Of a stretch of DNA of 64,000 bases, positions 11,156-22,857 are shown piece after piece. The notes under the pieces are model-generated. The model was not told the DNA's origin. It saw only the letters and a program-made list of their open reading frames with translations, and made no database searches. Source of the DNA: Phocoena phocoena (Eukaryota > Chordata > Mammalia > Artiodactyla > Phocoenidae); assembly GCF_963924675.1 (NCBI RefSeq), contig NC_089236.1:61279306-61343305 (forward strand). The letters are read 5' to 3'. The translations under genes and the position numbers were made by a program. Position 1 is the first letter of the stretch, and each line of letters opens with the position of its first letter.

Positions 11156-11262
11156 GTGGGAATTTCACTGGCCAATTTGTAACAATTTAAAGCATTAAAA
11201 TGAATAATGACAATAATGGATCATAAGACACTGAGTAATATTAGACTCTGATTTCCCAATGA

Positions 11263-11293
11263 CATACATACATACATAGATACATACATATAC
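11263..11293. repeat. (CATA)n microsatellite
   Basis: Imperfect tetranucleotide run, 'gacatacatacatacatag' and onward. Confidence 0.8.
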
Positions 11294-11399
11294 AGAAAAT
11301 GCCAATTAATAAGTATCAAAGGAATGATAAAATTAGTAAAGTAAAAATTTACTACAATATTGTAATAATTAATTGAGGCAAATATCAATAAATGCAAAA

Positions 11400-11890
11400 C
11401 CAGTGGGTGAAATTTTTATGGACACAGAATAATTGCATAGTTAACATTATTTCCTCATCAAGGTGTAAATGAAATTTGGAGAAACTCAGACACTACCTCA
11501 ATCAAGAGATCAAAGTTTATATCAATAACAATGAAATTGACATCATGTGCCTTGGACTGTGATACACCAAAAAGGACACAGCTTCCCTTATGTAGTATTC
11601 TTGCTCAATAATATGAATCTAATCATGAAGAAACATTAGAGAACCCAAATTAAGATTCTACAAAACAACTGGCTATTATAGTGTTCAACAAGCAAACAAT
11701 AAACAAACAATTATGTTAAGAAAGACAAAGAAAAATTATTGAAGAGTTCTGCATTAAATGAAACTAAAGAACATATTAACTTAATTCAACTGGTGAAATT
11801 GGGAAAATTCTACAAAGTGGCATCATCAGGACTATTGAAAACCACCTAAAAACTATGCAAATAATTAATGAGTGTAAGGAAATGAATCAT
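11400..11890 (+). repeat. Old L1M-type 3' UTR fragment
   Basis: The phrases 'ctaatcatgaagaaacattagagaaccc', 'gattctacaaaacaactggc', 'aagaaagacaaagaaaaattattgaagag' and 'gaaactaaagaacatattaac' (abridged) match in order the widespread mammalian L1M 3' region. The same family occurs reversed at 54430-55165. The left boundary is uncertain. Confidence 0.6.
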
Positions 11891-12360
11891 ATGTTTCATA
11901 TTTCATGAAAAAATGTAAAACAATCAAACAGAGGAGTAGTAAGTAATTTGTAGATCAGGGAATTTAAAACCTACAAGTCCACAGGGAATAAAAAAGAACA
12001 AAGAAAAGTCAAGCAGTTCAACCTGAAGAACTCAATTTTTCTGGAATTGATTACACAGCTACCATAGAAAGTGGCTAAGAGGCAGAATGTGAAAACAATT
12101 GTTTTTAAGTCTTTTAAAGACATTTATATATGCAGCATTACCCAAGAGGATACCTGGAATGCAGTTTCTAGAGAAATTAAACAAGACTGTTCTTAGATTC
12201 AGACACCCAAGGCACCAACATTGTAGGTAAAACTGGTGTCATTATAAATTTGGGGAATTAAGAGGAAGTCCTCATACTGAATATTGAGGCCCCTGAATCC
12301 ACCTTCGTTTTTAAAAATAATCTCCTAGTTTGAAGATTACAGGACACTATAGATATTTGG
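11891..12360. other. Unassigned sequence
   Basis: No supported features. Confidence 0.35.
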
Positions 12361-12364
12361 GAAT

Positions 12365-13530
12365 TCCCATTTTGTGTTTTCTATTTCACTATTCATTTCT
12401 GCTTTAATCATTATTATTCTGTTTCTTCTGCTTACTTTGTGTTTAATGTGCTCTTTTTAATCTAGTGTCTTAAGGTGAGGTCATAATTCAAGAATTTTCT
12501 CCTTTTGTAATATAAATATTTAGTGTTATAAATTTCTGCCTAAGTATTGCTTTAGAGACACTCCACAAATTCTTATACAGTGTGCTTTAATTTGTATTCA
12601 GTTTATAATACTTTTTAATTTTCCTTTTAATGGGTTCTTTAATCAGGTTATCTACACAGGTGTTATTTAGTTTCCAATACATCAGGATTTCTCCAGAATT
12701 CTTTCTGTTATTGCTTTCTAATTTGATCCTATTGTAATCAGATAACATACTTTGTTTGGCTCAAAATCTTTAAAACACTTGTTTTTGTCCCTGAATATTC
12801 AGTTCTTGATAAATGTTCAATTTTCACTTTATAAAGAATGTACATTTGGCTATTATTGGGTAGAGTGTTCTATAAATGATTAGTTCAAGTATTGATAGAT
12901 CAATAGTGTTGTTAAAATATTCCATATCTTATCTGTCTACTTGTCCTATTAATTAATTAAGAATGGGTGCTGGATCTCCCGACTGTAATGGTAGATTTGT
13001 CTCTTTTTGTATTTTTTTCAGTTTTTGCTTCATATATTTTGTATATCTGTTTTTAGGTAAGTAAATAAAAATTTATAATTGGGGCCCCTCCTAATGAATT
13101 GACTCCTTTATCCTTGTGAAATAACCCTGTTATCCCTAATAACATTCTTTGCTCTGAAATCTACTTTACTGATGTTAATATAGCCACTCCAGCTTTGTTT
13201 TGAACTTGTGATAGCATGGTCTATATTTTACATTCTTTTTAAAAATCTTGTGTTTATATTTAAAACGCAATTCTTGTAGGTATCATATAGCTGGGTCAAG
13301 ACTTTTTTAATTGGAGTGGTTAAAAGATTAACATTTTATGTGATTACTGATATAGTGAGGTTTTAGTCTTTCATCTTGCTGTTTGTTTTCCATTTCCCAT
13401 CTTTATTTTGGTAGTCTACTGGTTACTTTAGGATTAAGAGAATACATCTTTAATTTATCATGGTTTACATTCAAATGATACTATGTAACTTCACACATAG
13501 CATAAAAATCTTACCATAGCATACTTCCAT
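12365..13530 (-). repeat. L1 ORF2 N-terminal half, dead copy
   Basis: The plus strand shows the reverse complement of the L1 region between the endonuclease and the reverse transcriptase: 'ttaattttccttttaatgggttctttaa' near 12615, 'ttgatcctattgtaatcagataacat' near 12723, 'gttctataaatgattagttcaagt' near 12870, 'tttttgcttcatatattttg' near 13023 and 'ttaatatagccactccagctttgtttt' near 13176 (abridged). All lie in the expected order. It is heavily mutated and has no usable frame. Confidence 0.8.
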
Positions 13531-13915
13531 CTTTGCTCACCTAACCTAGAGAGAAGTTGGCTCAGAGTAGGCATTATTATTTTCTGAATGAAGGAGGGAG
13601 CTTAGAAAATGATTCAATCCTTGCATAGTGTTCCAGGCTGAAGGTGGTCATGACTCGAGAGCATCTCTTTCATAGTCCAATGGAAGGAAGATTAAAAAGC
13701 AAACATGGCCTAAGCTTCACTGTGGCAATATCTAGTTTTGAGTCAGTCTGGGTAAGATATTTTATTTCTTTGTTTTTCTTTTGTTTTGTTTCATTTATGA
13801 ATTTTTAAAAGTAGACATTTTATTTACATTATTTTGAAAGTTGAATTATATACTTGATCACCTATAAGGTCGTTGAATTGACCATTGGTTTCTTGGCCTT
13901 ATTCTCCCTCCCATC
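13531..13915. other. Unassigned sequence
   Basis: No supported features. Confidence 0.35.
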
Positions 13916-14135
13916 ACACCATTCTTTCTTTTTCCTCCTATCTCTTATTAATTTCTTGCTCCCTCTCCTCTCCTCTTCCCTATGGCCACCATTTCTTCCC
14001 TTTCTCTTGCATTCTTTCTTTCCCTATAAATCTCTCTTCTCCACCTCTTTCCTTGTTCCTTTTCCTTCTTTCTTTTCTCCTTCTCTCCTTCTATTTCCCT
14101 CTTCTTTCTTTTCTCTCTATTCTCTTATTCTTCAA
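13916..14135. repeat. Polypyrimidine (C+T) low-complexity tract
   Basis: About 215 bases, nearly all C and T on the plus strand, with degenerate 'ttcc/ctct' motifs and one purine-containing break near 13980-13990. The two overlapping frames here (13854-14168 and 13885-14184, rich in Ser, Leu, Phe and Pro) are artefacts of the composition. Confidence 0.9.
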
Positions 14136-14214
14136 AAATACAAAGTTCATTACTCTAGTGAACTCTAAAACACAATGCTCATAAATTTAACAGATTTTTA
14201 CAAATTAATGCTCA

Positions 14215-14345
14215 CAAACCATATGCTAAGTATTATATTAAATGCTGGGGAATAAGGTAAAGCAGTGTGATAAAATATCTACCCTCACCAAGATTAGAAT
14301 CTGCCAGAGAAGAAGGTATTTTACCAAAAAAGACAGATGTGAAGC
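14215..14345 (-). repeat. L2 fragment
   Basis: 'atatgctaagtattatattaaatgctggggaataaggtaaa' (abridged) then 'atctaccctcaccaagatt' follows the reverse of the L2 3' end. Short and diverged. Confidence 0.5.
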
Positions 14346-14563
14346 CAAGAGTTACGGTGTTGACTAATAGATATCGGTACATTAGATTTTAAAATTGTGT
14401 TTTAAATAAAATTTTAAAATAAAACATCTTTGATTATCTAATAACACCAATTTTGTTTGACACTTGGGCTATTTGTCTTAAGAATTAGGTCTTAAGAACT
14501 TGCCCTAAGAAATTAAAAATCCTGTAAAAAAAGCACTTTATATACCATAGGAATAGGATATGT

Positions 14564-14565
<2 letters not shown>

Positions 14566-14599
<34 letters not shown>

Positions 14600-14655
14600 T
14601 ATGTGTGTAAAAGAGAGATAGACAGATAGAGAGAGAAACAGAGACAGAAAAAAAT
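14566..14655. repeat. (TG)n microsatellite with adjoining (GA)-rich tract
   Basis: About 16 TG units at 14566-14598, then a purine-rich 'agagagatagacagatagag' segment to about 14650. The minus-strand frame 14513-14746 is a translation of this tract. Confidence 0.9.
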
Positions 14656-14984
14656 AATCAGCTACTTGCCAATAGCACTGGTATTCAAGCAAGCACCTGA
14701 TATCTTCCCTCAAGCAAAAGAAAAGAAAAAAAATTTCCAATACCAATCCACATTATATAAGTACAGAAATTCAAAAGAAACCTCCTCTTCCCCCATACAT
14801 AAACACAAAACAAAAATCTTCTGAACTTGTTCTACTGCACCCTAAGACATTAAAAAGTCCTTGAAGTTCATAATGTTTTACTTGTGTATCATTCTGTGAG
14901 GTTATTTCTATCTTATCCTGTTGATTGTGGAAATGTCAGGGGATTCCTGTTCAACAGTAAATAAGCAATACCTACAATGACAAC

Positions 14985-15150
14985 AATCCCATTTATCTAC
15001 CTCCTAAATAGCTCTTAAATTTAGCTTCATATTGGCTACCACAGTCCTAGCTCAATCTTTTATTTCTCACCTGGAAAACTATAATATCTTCCTAAAAGAG
15101 AATCTAGATTCTACCATACCATCCTCTGCAGTATTACCACAAAGATTTGG
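14985..15150 (+). repeat. L2 fragment
   Basis: 'tacctcctaaatagctctta', 'accacagtcctagctcaatc', 'cacctggaaaactataatatcttcct' (abridged) follow the L2 ORF-to-3' region in order, with strong divergence. Confidence 0.6.
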
Positions 15151-15209
15151 TGTCGACTGTTTTAAAATTGTAATATGCTTATAAAAGTATAGTAGACTTT
15201 TTAAAGTAA

Positions 15210-15415
15210 TTTACGTGGAGTTCAAATCCAGACTTGATACTATCTGTAAATGATGGAAGTTATTTAACTTTTTCAAACTGTATTTTCATTTATAAATTGA
15301 GATTGATAATAATTACTTCATAGAATTTTTGTGAGAATTATATATGGTGTGGATGTAAAGTGCTTCTCATATTACTTAGAATCAAGTTAATTCTTAATGA
15401 ATATTTGTTTTTGTG
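15210..15415 (+). repeat. MIR SINE
   Basis: The order 'gttcaaatccagact', 'agttatttaact', 'tcatttataaattgagattgataataat', 'agaatttttgtgagaattat' and 'gaatatttg' matches MIR, the old tRNA-derived SINE of mammals. Its central core is partly preserved. Confidence 0.7.
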
Positions 15416-15566
15416 AGTGCTTTGATGCTCATGGCAAATAATTTGGAAACTAAGAAAAAGAATCATGAAGGACATAGAAATAATACTTTGTAACCCATTA
15501 ATGCTTTATAGAAATTTCAATTTTTTTCTAGTCCATTACTGCAAATGATGCGCTAATCACAATTAA

Positions 15567-17374
15567 GATGATACAAATAGATGGAGAGATATACCAGGTT
15601 CTTGGATTGGAAGAATCAACATTGTGAAAATGACTCTACTACCCAAAGCAATCTACAGATTCAATGAAATCCCTATCAAGCTACCACTGGAATTTTTCAC
15701 AGAGCTAGAACAAAAAATTTCACAATTTGTATGGAAACACAAAAGACCCCGAATAGCCAAAGCAATCTTGAGAATAATAAATGGAGCTGGAGGAATCAGG
15801 TTCCCTGACTTCAGAATATACTATAAAGCTACAGTAATCAATACAGTACGGTACTGGCACAAAAACAGAAAGATAGATCAATGGAACAGGATAGGAAGTC
15901 CAGAGATAAACCCAAGCACATATGGTCACCTTATCTTTGATAAAGGGGGCAGGAAAGTACAGTGGAGAAAGGACAGCATCTTCAATAAGTGGTACTGGGA
16001 AAACTGGACAGGTACATGTAAAAGTATGAGATTAGATCACTCCCTAACACCATACACAAAAATAACCTCAAAATGGATTAAAGACCTAAATGTTAAGGCC
16101 AGAAACTATCAAACTCTTAGAGGAAAACATAGGCAGAACACTCTATGACATAAATCACAGCAAGATCCTTTTTGACCCACCTCCTAGAGAAATGAAAATA
16201 AAAACCAAAATAAACAAATGGGACCTAATGAAACTTCAAAGCTTTTGCACAGCAAAGGAAACCATAAACAACACCAAAAGACAATCCTCAGAATGGGAGA
16301 AAATATTTGCAAATGAAGCAACTGACAAAGGATTAATCTCCAAAATCTACAAGAAGCTCATGCAGCTCAATAACAACAAAAAACCCAATCCAAAAATGGG
16401 CAGAAGACCTAAAGAGACATTTCTCCAAAGAAGATATACAGACTGCCAACAAATACATGAAAGAATGTTCAACATCATTAATCATTAGAGAAATGCAAAT
16501 CAAAACTACAATGAGATATCATCTCACACCAGTCAGAATGACCATCATCAAACAATCAAAAACAATAAATGCTGGAGAGGGTGTGGACAAAAGGGAACAC
16601 TCTTGCACTGTTGGTGGGAATGTAAATTGATACAGCCACTATGGAGAACAGTATGGAGGTTCCTTAAAAAACTACAAATAGAACTACCATATGACCCAGC
16701 AATCCCACTACTGGGCATACACACTGAGAAAATCATAATTCAAAAAGAGTCATGTACCAAAATGTTCATTGCAGCTCTATTTACAATAGCCGGGAGATGG
16801 AAACAACCTAAGTGCCCATCATCGGATGAATGGATAAAGAAGATGTGGCACATATATACAATGAAATATTACTCAACCATAAAAAGAAACAAAATTGAAC
16901 TATTTGTAATGAGGTGGAGAGACCTAGAGTCTGTCATACAGAGTGAAGTAAGTCAGAAAGAGAAAGACAAATACCGTATGCTAACACATATATATGGAAT
17001 TTAAGAAAAAAAAATGTCATGAAGAACCTAGGGGTAAGACAGGAATAAAGACACAAACCTACTAGAGAACGGACTTGGGGATATGGGGAGGGGGAAGGGT
17101 AAGCTGTGACAAAGCGAGAGAGAGGCATGGACATATATATACTACCAAATGTAAGGTAGATAGCTAGTGGGAAGCAGCCAGATAGCACAGGGAGATCAGC
17201 TGGGTGCTTTGTGACCGCCTGGAGGGGTGGGATAGGGAGGGTGGGAGGGAGTGAGATGCAAGAGGGAAGAGATATGGGAACATATGTATATGTATAACTG
17301 ATTTACTTTGTTATAAAGCAGAAATGAACACACCATTGTAAAGCAATTATACTCCAATAAAGATGTAAAAAAAA
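15567..17374 (+). mobile_element. 5'-truncated L1 retrotransposon
   Basis: This is the youngest-looking L1 in the window. It starts inside ORF2 and runs through the ORF2 stop at 17002-17004, a 3' UTR with a G-rich part (17075-17265), and the usual end 'actccaataaagatgt' plus an A-run. A target-site duplication of 12 bases with one mismatch, 'aatcacaattaa' (15555-15566) / 'aatcacagttaa' (17375-17386), shows a single target-primed insertion. Length is about 1.8 kb against about 6 kb for a full element, so it cannot move on its own. Confidence 0.95.
15570..17004 (+). pseudogene. L1 ORF2 C-terminal part, broken
   Basis: ORF2p is the L1 endonuclease/reverse transcriptase; only the region after the RT core and the C-terminal segment remain. 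Frame one (15624-16148) has '[13 protein letters not shown]', '[17 protein letters not shown]' and '[13 protein letters not shown]'. A frameshift near 16105-16110 moves the reading to 16090-16488 ('[13 protein letters not shown]', '[18 protein letters not shown]'). A stop at 16486-16488 interrupts it, and the same frame resumes at 16603-17004 with '[20 protein letters not shown]', '[10 protein letters not shown]' and 'MKYYSTIKRNKIE'. The cysteine-containing C-terminal segment is recognisable. It is not functional. Confidence 0.93.
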
Positions 17375-17386
17375 AATCACAGTTAA

Positions 17387-19160
17387 TATTTAGTCCTACA
17401 AATTAAATTAACATTCTCTTATTTGAAATAACACTTTTTAAAAATAAAATTTTAGGCACTTTTAATCATCATCTATTTTTAACCAAACTATATAATGATT
17501 GCTTAAAATGAAACTTGATATCTAATATTCTTCTCCCAGCCTCTACTTCCTCCCCTACTGCTTTCTGGCTATTCCATATTTTTTTCCTCCAGATGAACTT
17601 AAAGGAGATTTAACATATTTGAAATATTGACTTTCTTACTACAGAAATAGAATGTATATATTATTCAAGACTCTTTTATTATTTCTCAGTACATTTTTAG
17701 CTCTTGTATGTGGGTCTTGAATAGTTTTCTTAGGCTTATTCTACTTTTTATAGATAGTATTGTTATTATAAAACAAGTGATTTCATCATTAAATATTCTA
17801 AGTTGTTAATGTAGGTGTATGGATAAGCCACGGTTTTAATGTGGATTTTCTATTGACTGTAAATTTGCCAGGTGATTTTGCTTCATATTTTGGTTGACAG
17901 TCATATCTGCAAATATTGTCAATTTTGCTGCTTTGTTTTTTATCATTTTTAATTTCGAGAAAAGGTTTGTGGGTATTAAATATTTGGAGTAAGTGAATTC
18001 CAAAAACTGTATTAATGTTGATTTCTTGATTGTGAATGTTAAATAGTTTGTGTGGTGAAATCCAAGTTCAAACTAAACTTTGCTTATATATTTGAAGCCA
18101 TTGATCTACTGTCTTCTAAAGAACCAATATAAAATAAAAAGTTAAAAAAATAAAAGAAATTTAAAAATTTTGACACAATTAAAAAAATAAACATTTATTA
18201 GTACACTTGCAAAAAAATAACCAATAAAGATACCAAAAGTATTCTTATTTATGCAGAAATAATCTGCACATCTCCTCTTTGAAATACTTAAATAAATTCT
18301 CCACATACTCTTTGTGTTTCTTCTATATGTGATTCTTCTCTCATCTCTAAATTATTCTTCTGCAATTCATGTTAGATATACCTTAGAAATTCTGAACCTA
18401 GTTTATTGGCTAAATTTCTGTCATATTTCATGTCTTTGCTGGTTTGCAGCTCATTCTAAGAGAATTCTGTAATTCAATATCTTATGTGACTAATAAGTTG
18501 TGTCCATTCTGCAGCATGGATGTTAATTTATTGATGTGTGTGATCTAGGCTAAATGAGGAGTTTTAGAAATAGCGTGGGTCTTAGAAATATTTTTTTCTG
18601 TGATGAAATTAGTGGTGCTCAAGATATATGGAGAAGAGTATGTGTTCTCTTACCCATTCTTGAAAATTATAATAGAGTCTGTGTTTTTGAAATGACTTGT
18701 TTATTGAAAATTGATTAAAGAATAGTCACCTGACATTGACTAGAAAACTTGCTGAATTTTGCATCTAGAATATTTTTCTATTTGTCTTGAATAAACATTT
18801 CATATGACGTGAGTTAGAGCTAAAAAACCAAAACAAAACAAAGCATTAAAGTGAAACTCTTTGATAACTTTTTTATCATCTGCTAGCAAATAATTGTGTG
18901 TGTGGTAGACTCTTGCTTGACGATTTGTTCTTTGTAACATATTCCTTAAAGGGAATATTGTAGTGAACGCAGCCTCACCTCCTTCACCTATTTTATTAGA
19001 AGGTTATGCTGTACACCTAGAACAATCTAATAATTTTGAGTGACCAAAGTCTTTGTTGGTTCTGAATAGCATATAAAATTAATTTTCCAAAACTTAACTT
19101 TTATTTTTAGAGACAATACTCTGCTTTTAGGTTTCCCCACTTCAGTAAATGGAAACTTTA
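17387..19160. other. AT-rich unassigned sequence
   Basis: No coding frame. The stretch 17820-18070 faintly recalls reverse-strand L1 sequence but not enough to call. Confidence 0.4.
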
Positions 19161-19164
19161 TCCT

Positions 19165-19343
19165 TCCAGCTGCAAACTCCACCATAACTGTGTCCTAAGC
19201 TACTATCACTCATCTGAATTGTTCCCATAACTATCTCCTTGTTTTCCCTTTTCTCTTCTATAGTCTATGTGCCATACAGCAGTTAAAATAATTTAAATAA
19301 TTAAAATGTAAAACAAATATGGTACTCATCTGTATCAAATTTA
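19165..19343 (+). repeat. L2 LINE, left part of a split copy
   Basis: 'gtcctaagctactatcactcatctga', 'taactatctccttgtttt', 'tagtctatgtgccatacagcagttaaaataattt' (abridged) match L2 in order. The element is interrupted at about 19343 and its next segment resumes at about 20028. Confidence 0.65.
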
Positions 19344-19345
19344 CT

Positions 19346-19563
19346 TTGTTTGTTTGTTTGTTTGTATTTTTGCGGTACGTGGGCCTCTCACTGTTGTGGC
19401 CTCTCCCCTTGCGGAGCACAGGCTCCAGACACGCAGGCTCAGTGGCCATGGCTCACGGGCCCAGCCGCTCCTCGGCATGTGGGATCTTCCCGGACCGGGG
19501 CACGAACCCGTGTCCCCTGCATCAGTAGGCGGATTCTCAACCACTGTGCCACCAGGGAAGCCC
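19346..19563 (-). mobile_element. CHR-type SINE joined to an L1 fragment
   Basis: Reverse copy with a (TTTG)n tail at 19346-19365, 'gcggtacgtgggcc' at about 19372 and 'ccaccagggaagccc' at 19549-19563. I find no TSD immediately around it. Its 5' end abuts an L1 lacking its own 3' terminus. The ORFs in this interval are SINE translations. Confidence 0.93.
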
Positions 19564-20027
19564 TATGGGCTTCTGTTCCCATATAGGTTATTACAAAATA
19601 TTGAGTATAGTTTCCTCTGCTATACAGTAGGTCCTTGCTGTTTATCTATTTTATATATAGTAGTGTGTATATGTTACTCTCAAATTCCTAGTTTATCCCC
19701 CCCCCCCCAACCTTTCCCCTTTGGTAACCATAAGTTTGTTTTCTATGTCTGTGATTCTGTTTCTGTTTTGTAAATAAGTTCTTTTGTATTATTTTTTTAG
19801 ATTCCATATATGTGATATTATATTTGTCTTTCTCTGTCTGACTTACTTCACTTAGTATGATAATCTCTAGGTCCATCCATGTTGCTGTAAATGGCATTTT
19901 TCTTTCTTTTTTTTTGGCTGAGTAGTATTCCATTATATATGTATATACCGCATCTTCTTTATCCATTCATCTGTAGATGAACTTTTAGGTTGCTTCCATG
20001 TCTTGGCTATTTTAAAGAGTGCTGCAA
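19564..20027 (-). repeat. L1 ORF2 end and partial 3' UTR
   Basis: The minus-strand frame 19688-19966 reads 'YTYIMEYYSAKKKERKMPF', 'MDLEIIILSEVSQTEKDKYN', the C-terminus of L1 ORF2. The 3' UTR follows on the minus strand, with a C-homopolymer at 19697-19708, but is cut at about 19564 before the terminal part and poly(A). The right edge joins L2 sequence near 20028. Confidence 0.88.
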
Positions 20028-20139
20028 TCTTCCCAATTAATTAAGAATTTTATTCATAGTGGTTTTTATCCCCAAGACCATTGAGGCTCTAAATATAATA
20101 TTCACCATCATCACCAACCTCAAACATACACGCGCACAC

Positions 20140-20182
<43 letters not shown>

Positions 20183-20480
20183 CACTTCCCTTACCTTTAT
20201 CTTCCACTATGTTCCCTTTGAAAACCATGCTCTAGGCTGTCTGGAATCTGTGATATTCCTAACTAAAACACACCTGTTACAGTCTTGCCACGGGCCCTCG
20301 GCACATCCCAGTTCCTCTCACTAGAATTATATTCTCCAGATATCTTTACTTCGGGCCCTGTCATTTCCATTATGTTTCTGTTCAGATGTCTACAGAGCAG
20401 AGAGATCTTTACTGTCCATTTTATATAAAATCATAATCAAACAACCCATCTACTCCCCCTTATTATCCTGTAACTTCTAT
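20028..20480 (+). repeat. L2 LINE, right part of a split copy
   Basis: 'cttcccaattaattaagaattttatt' (abridged) corresponds to the L2 text that should follow the left part. After a CA repeat it continues with 'tctttacttcgggccctgtcattt', 'ttctgttcagatgtctacagagcagagag' and 'caacccatctactcccccttattatcctgtaactt' (abridged), all in L2 order. Confidence 0.65.
20128..20181. repeat. (CA)n microsatellite
   Basis: A CA run of about 25 units with an initial 'cgcgcacacaa' interruption, lying inside the L2. The minus frame 20037-20228 is a translation of it. Confidence 0.95.
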
Positions 20481-21284
20481 GACAGAAAGAAAAATAAATA
20501 GGAAATGAGTGAAAAAAATAGGTATGCACAAACTGCTGAAATAATTCTACAATTCAATTGACTCTCAAAAGTAAAAGTTTAGCATTCCTTTCAATTATGA
20601 ATGTAGGCAACAAAGTGGAGTAATATGAGTAGTATCTGTAACTGCGTCACAAATATAAATCATGATAATGTTCTATCACATTACGGTCTTTACAGGATAC
20701 TCATGTTTTTAGGCTCCTCCCTACTGAGAAATTATGGTTCTTATTAAACCTGCCACTGGATCACACATGATTGCCATAGTATCCACCTGGGTTCTCTGCT
20801 TTTGGAACAAAAAAGGGTGTTTGGAAGTGACACCATGTTGTTTTCTTTCAATTTGAACCTCCTTCTAATTTCTAAGTGGGATTTCTCAGATTTTCTGGCA
20901 TATGGCTAAGATCTGTGCTTATTGCCACTATTGATTCAAACATCTTCCTAATTCAACATTTCCTCCGTCATTCTAAATAGGAATCTTAGCATCGTGTGAA
21001 TTTACTGGGTGGGGGATGGAGACTGACACACTAGTGCTTATGGCTCACGATGTCATCTTACCAATAACTAATAAAATGATCTTTCTATCTCACAAGTTTG
21101 ATCAACCCACTCATGATTCCAACCAAAAATGTTTCTAAGTTGCCTTCATCACAAAGTACAAATGCCTCAGCTTGTGTACAGAAAACTTCTTCCACTCACC
21201 TCTACAATACAATCTCACTTTTCTGTTTTTTATTTTATCTTGTAGCAATAAGAAGAAGAAGAAGAAGTCTTTTTTGAGACTAAT
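20481..21284. other. Mostly unassigned sequence
   Basis: Includes an (AAG)n run at 21250-21268. A weak L2-like text may be present at 21100-21240. Confidence 0.4.
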
Positions 21285-21500
21285 TTTCTTCATACCATAT
21301 GTCAAGCTAAGTGCTTTATTAGAAATTATCTCATTTCATCCATAATAATGTTATGAGGGTATGTACTATTATTATCTCCAAGTTACAAGTAAGAAAAATG
21401 AATGTTATGAGGTTAAGTAAATTACTCAAGGTCACACAAACAACCGGTGTAAAACACAGGATTTTGGACCACACCAGTTGACTTTAGAGCCAAAGATCTT
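21285..21500 (-). repeat. MIR SINE
   Basis: 'atgtcaagctaagtgcttta', 'ttatctcatttcatcc', 'gagggtatgtactattattatctcc', 'gaggttaagtaaattactcaaggtcacaca' (abridged) is the reverse complement of a nearly full MIR with its conserved core. Confidence 0.85.
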
Positions 21501-22340
21501 TAGTGTGTACGTTACAGTAACATCCTGTGAGTCCCTGTGCCTCCCTGCCATACTCGTCTGCACATCTGACACAGCGCTGGCCCCATTATATTTACTGAGT
21601 TATAAACCTGCATGCATGAAAGGAAATGTGCTTATTTCTTTAAAACAGTATCTATTGGTTTTATATGCTGCAATTTTAATATCTAAGTACCTAACAAATT
21701 AGAATAATTTTATAATTTAATAGTAAAAATTCAGTTTATTAAGATTATAGTCCTTTCAAGATTGAATTAAAAGAAGAGACAGAAGCTCTGATTCTTAAAC
21801 AAAATAAAGTGAAACTTACTAAAGAATTAGGTACATTTCCAGCTGCATTATTAGAAGTTTACATTTTAAATTAGAAAAAAGGTAAAATATCAAACCGTAA
21901 CAACACACTTGTTTTGCCCCCAAAGATCACCTCTCCCTGAAGGTTTCCCTAAAGTTATTTCTTATTTTAAGTAAATGTCTTGCTTTGCTACTGCTGTTTC
22001 TCAGGGGAACAAAGATGCAACATCCTGATAAATTTAACATTTTTTATACTGCGAATGTCTCCCAGGAGATACAACCACTTGCAGCAATGGATGCAGAACC
22101 TTGGTAAACATGTTGTGAAAGCAACTCTTAGAGGAAACCACAAGCATCAGCATAAGCTAATTTCCTCTCCCCTGAAGCCAGTATTAGACTTCTAGCATGA
22201 CATCCTCCTAAGAGTTTCAGAGGATTCATCTGTCTATATAGATCAGTTTGTAAATTTTAAATGAGACATTCATGATAAAATTTTTGATAGTTCTTATTTA
22301 CTTTATCTAATATTAATAAACCACTAGTCTTTACCCTGCT
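21501..22340. other. Unassigned sequence
   Basis: No supported features. Confidence 0.35.
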
Positions 22341-22344
22341 AATT

Positions 22345-22435
22345 ATTCAGAACAATCTGTGAGGTATTTAAAAATGCAGATATCCCCTGTGTCCTACTTC
22401 TGAATCAGAGAGTCTCCAGGTAGACATTTAAAGAC
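22345..22435 (+). repeat. Possible MER5-type hAT fragment
   Basis: 'agaacaatctgtgaggtatttaaaaatgcagat' and 'ttctgaatcagagagtctcc' (abridged) resemble the middle of MER5A-like elements. The terminal inverted repeats are not visible. Confidence 0.4.
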
Positions 22436-22774
22436 TTTCTGTAATAAACAGTAAAATTCTTTCTTAAAATTCCAGGTTCAGAATTATCTTAATTCACTTT
22501 TATAACAGTTTGAAGGGAAAGGGCAAAGGCAGACTCTGCGGATGTTACTTAGAGTAGGATGTAGAAACCCAGTCATATCTCCACAGTGTGGGATTAATGT
22601 AGTGAGCCAGTATACCCCAAAATGGCAATCATATATGATCAGAGACACAATGCAAACTCAAAATCTACCTATCTCTCAGGGGGTAACTGAGAGCAATCAA
22701 GCTCATAGGCAGCAAGTATAAAGTCAGAATATCTATCCATCTATCTACAGTGAAAAATAAACCTCTCACGTTAG

Positions 22775-22810
22775 AATTCTCTCATATAAATAAATTCTCT
22801 CATATAAATA
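22775..22810. repeat. 18-bp tandem duplication
   Basis: The unit 'aattctctcatataaata' occurs twice without mismatch (22775-22792, 22793-22810), directly next to the palindrome at 22811. Confidence 0.95.
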
Positions 22811-22845
22811 ACTTTTGATAGAAACAGCAAGTTTCTATCAAAAGT
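22811..22845. repeat. Perfect short palindrome (hairpin)
   Basis: The arms 'acttttgatagaaac' (22811-22825) and 'gtttctatcaaaagt' (22831-22845) are exact reverse complements around the five-base loop 'agcaa'. Confidence 0.95.
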
Positions 22846-22857
22846 TCAGCAGGTTTC

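Noticed and set aside
13854..14184. Two overlapping frames of about 100 codons
   Set aside because: They are translations of the polypyrimidine tract, with biased Ser/Leu/Phe/Pro content in two frames at once.
20128..20181. Possible CRISPR-like or regular-spacer repeat
   Set aside because: It is a plain CA microsatellite. No repeat-spacer structure exists anywhere in the window, and the organism is a mammal.
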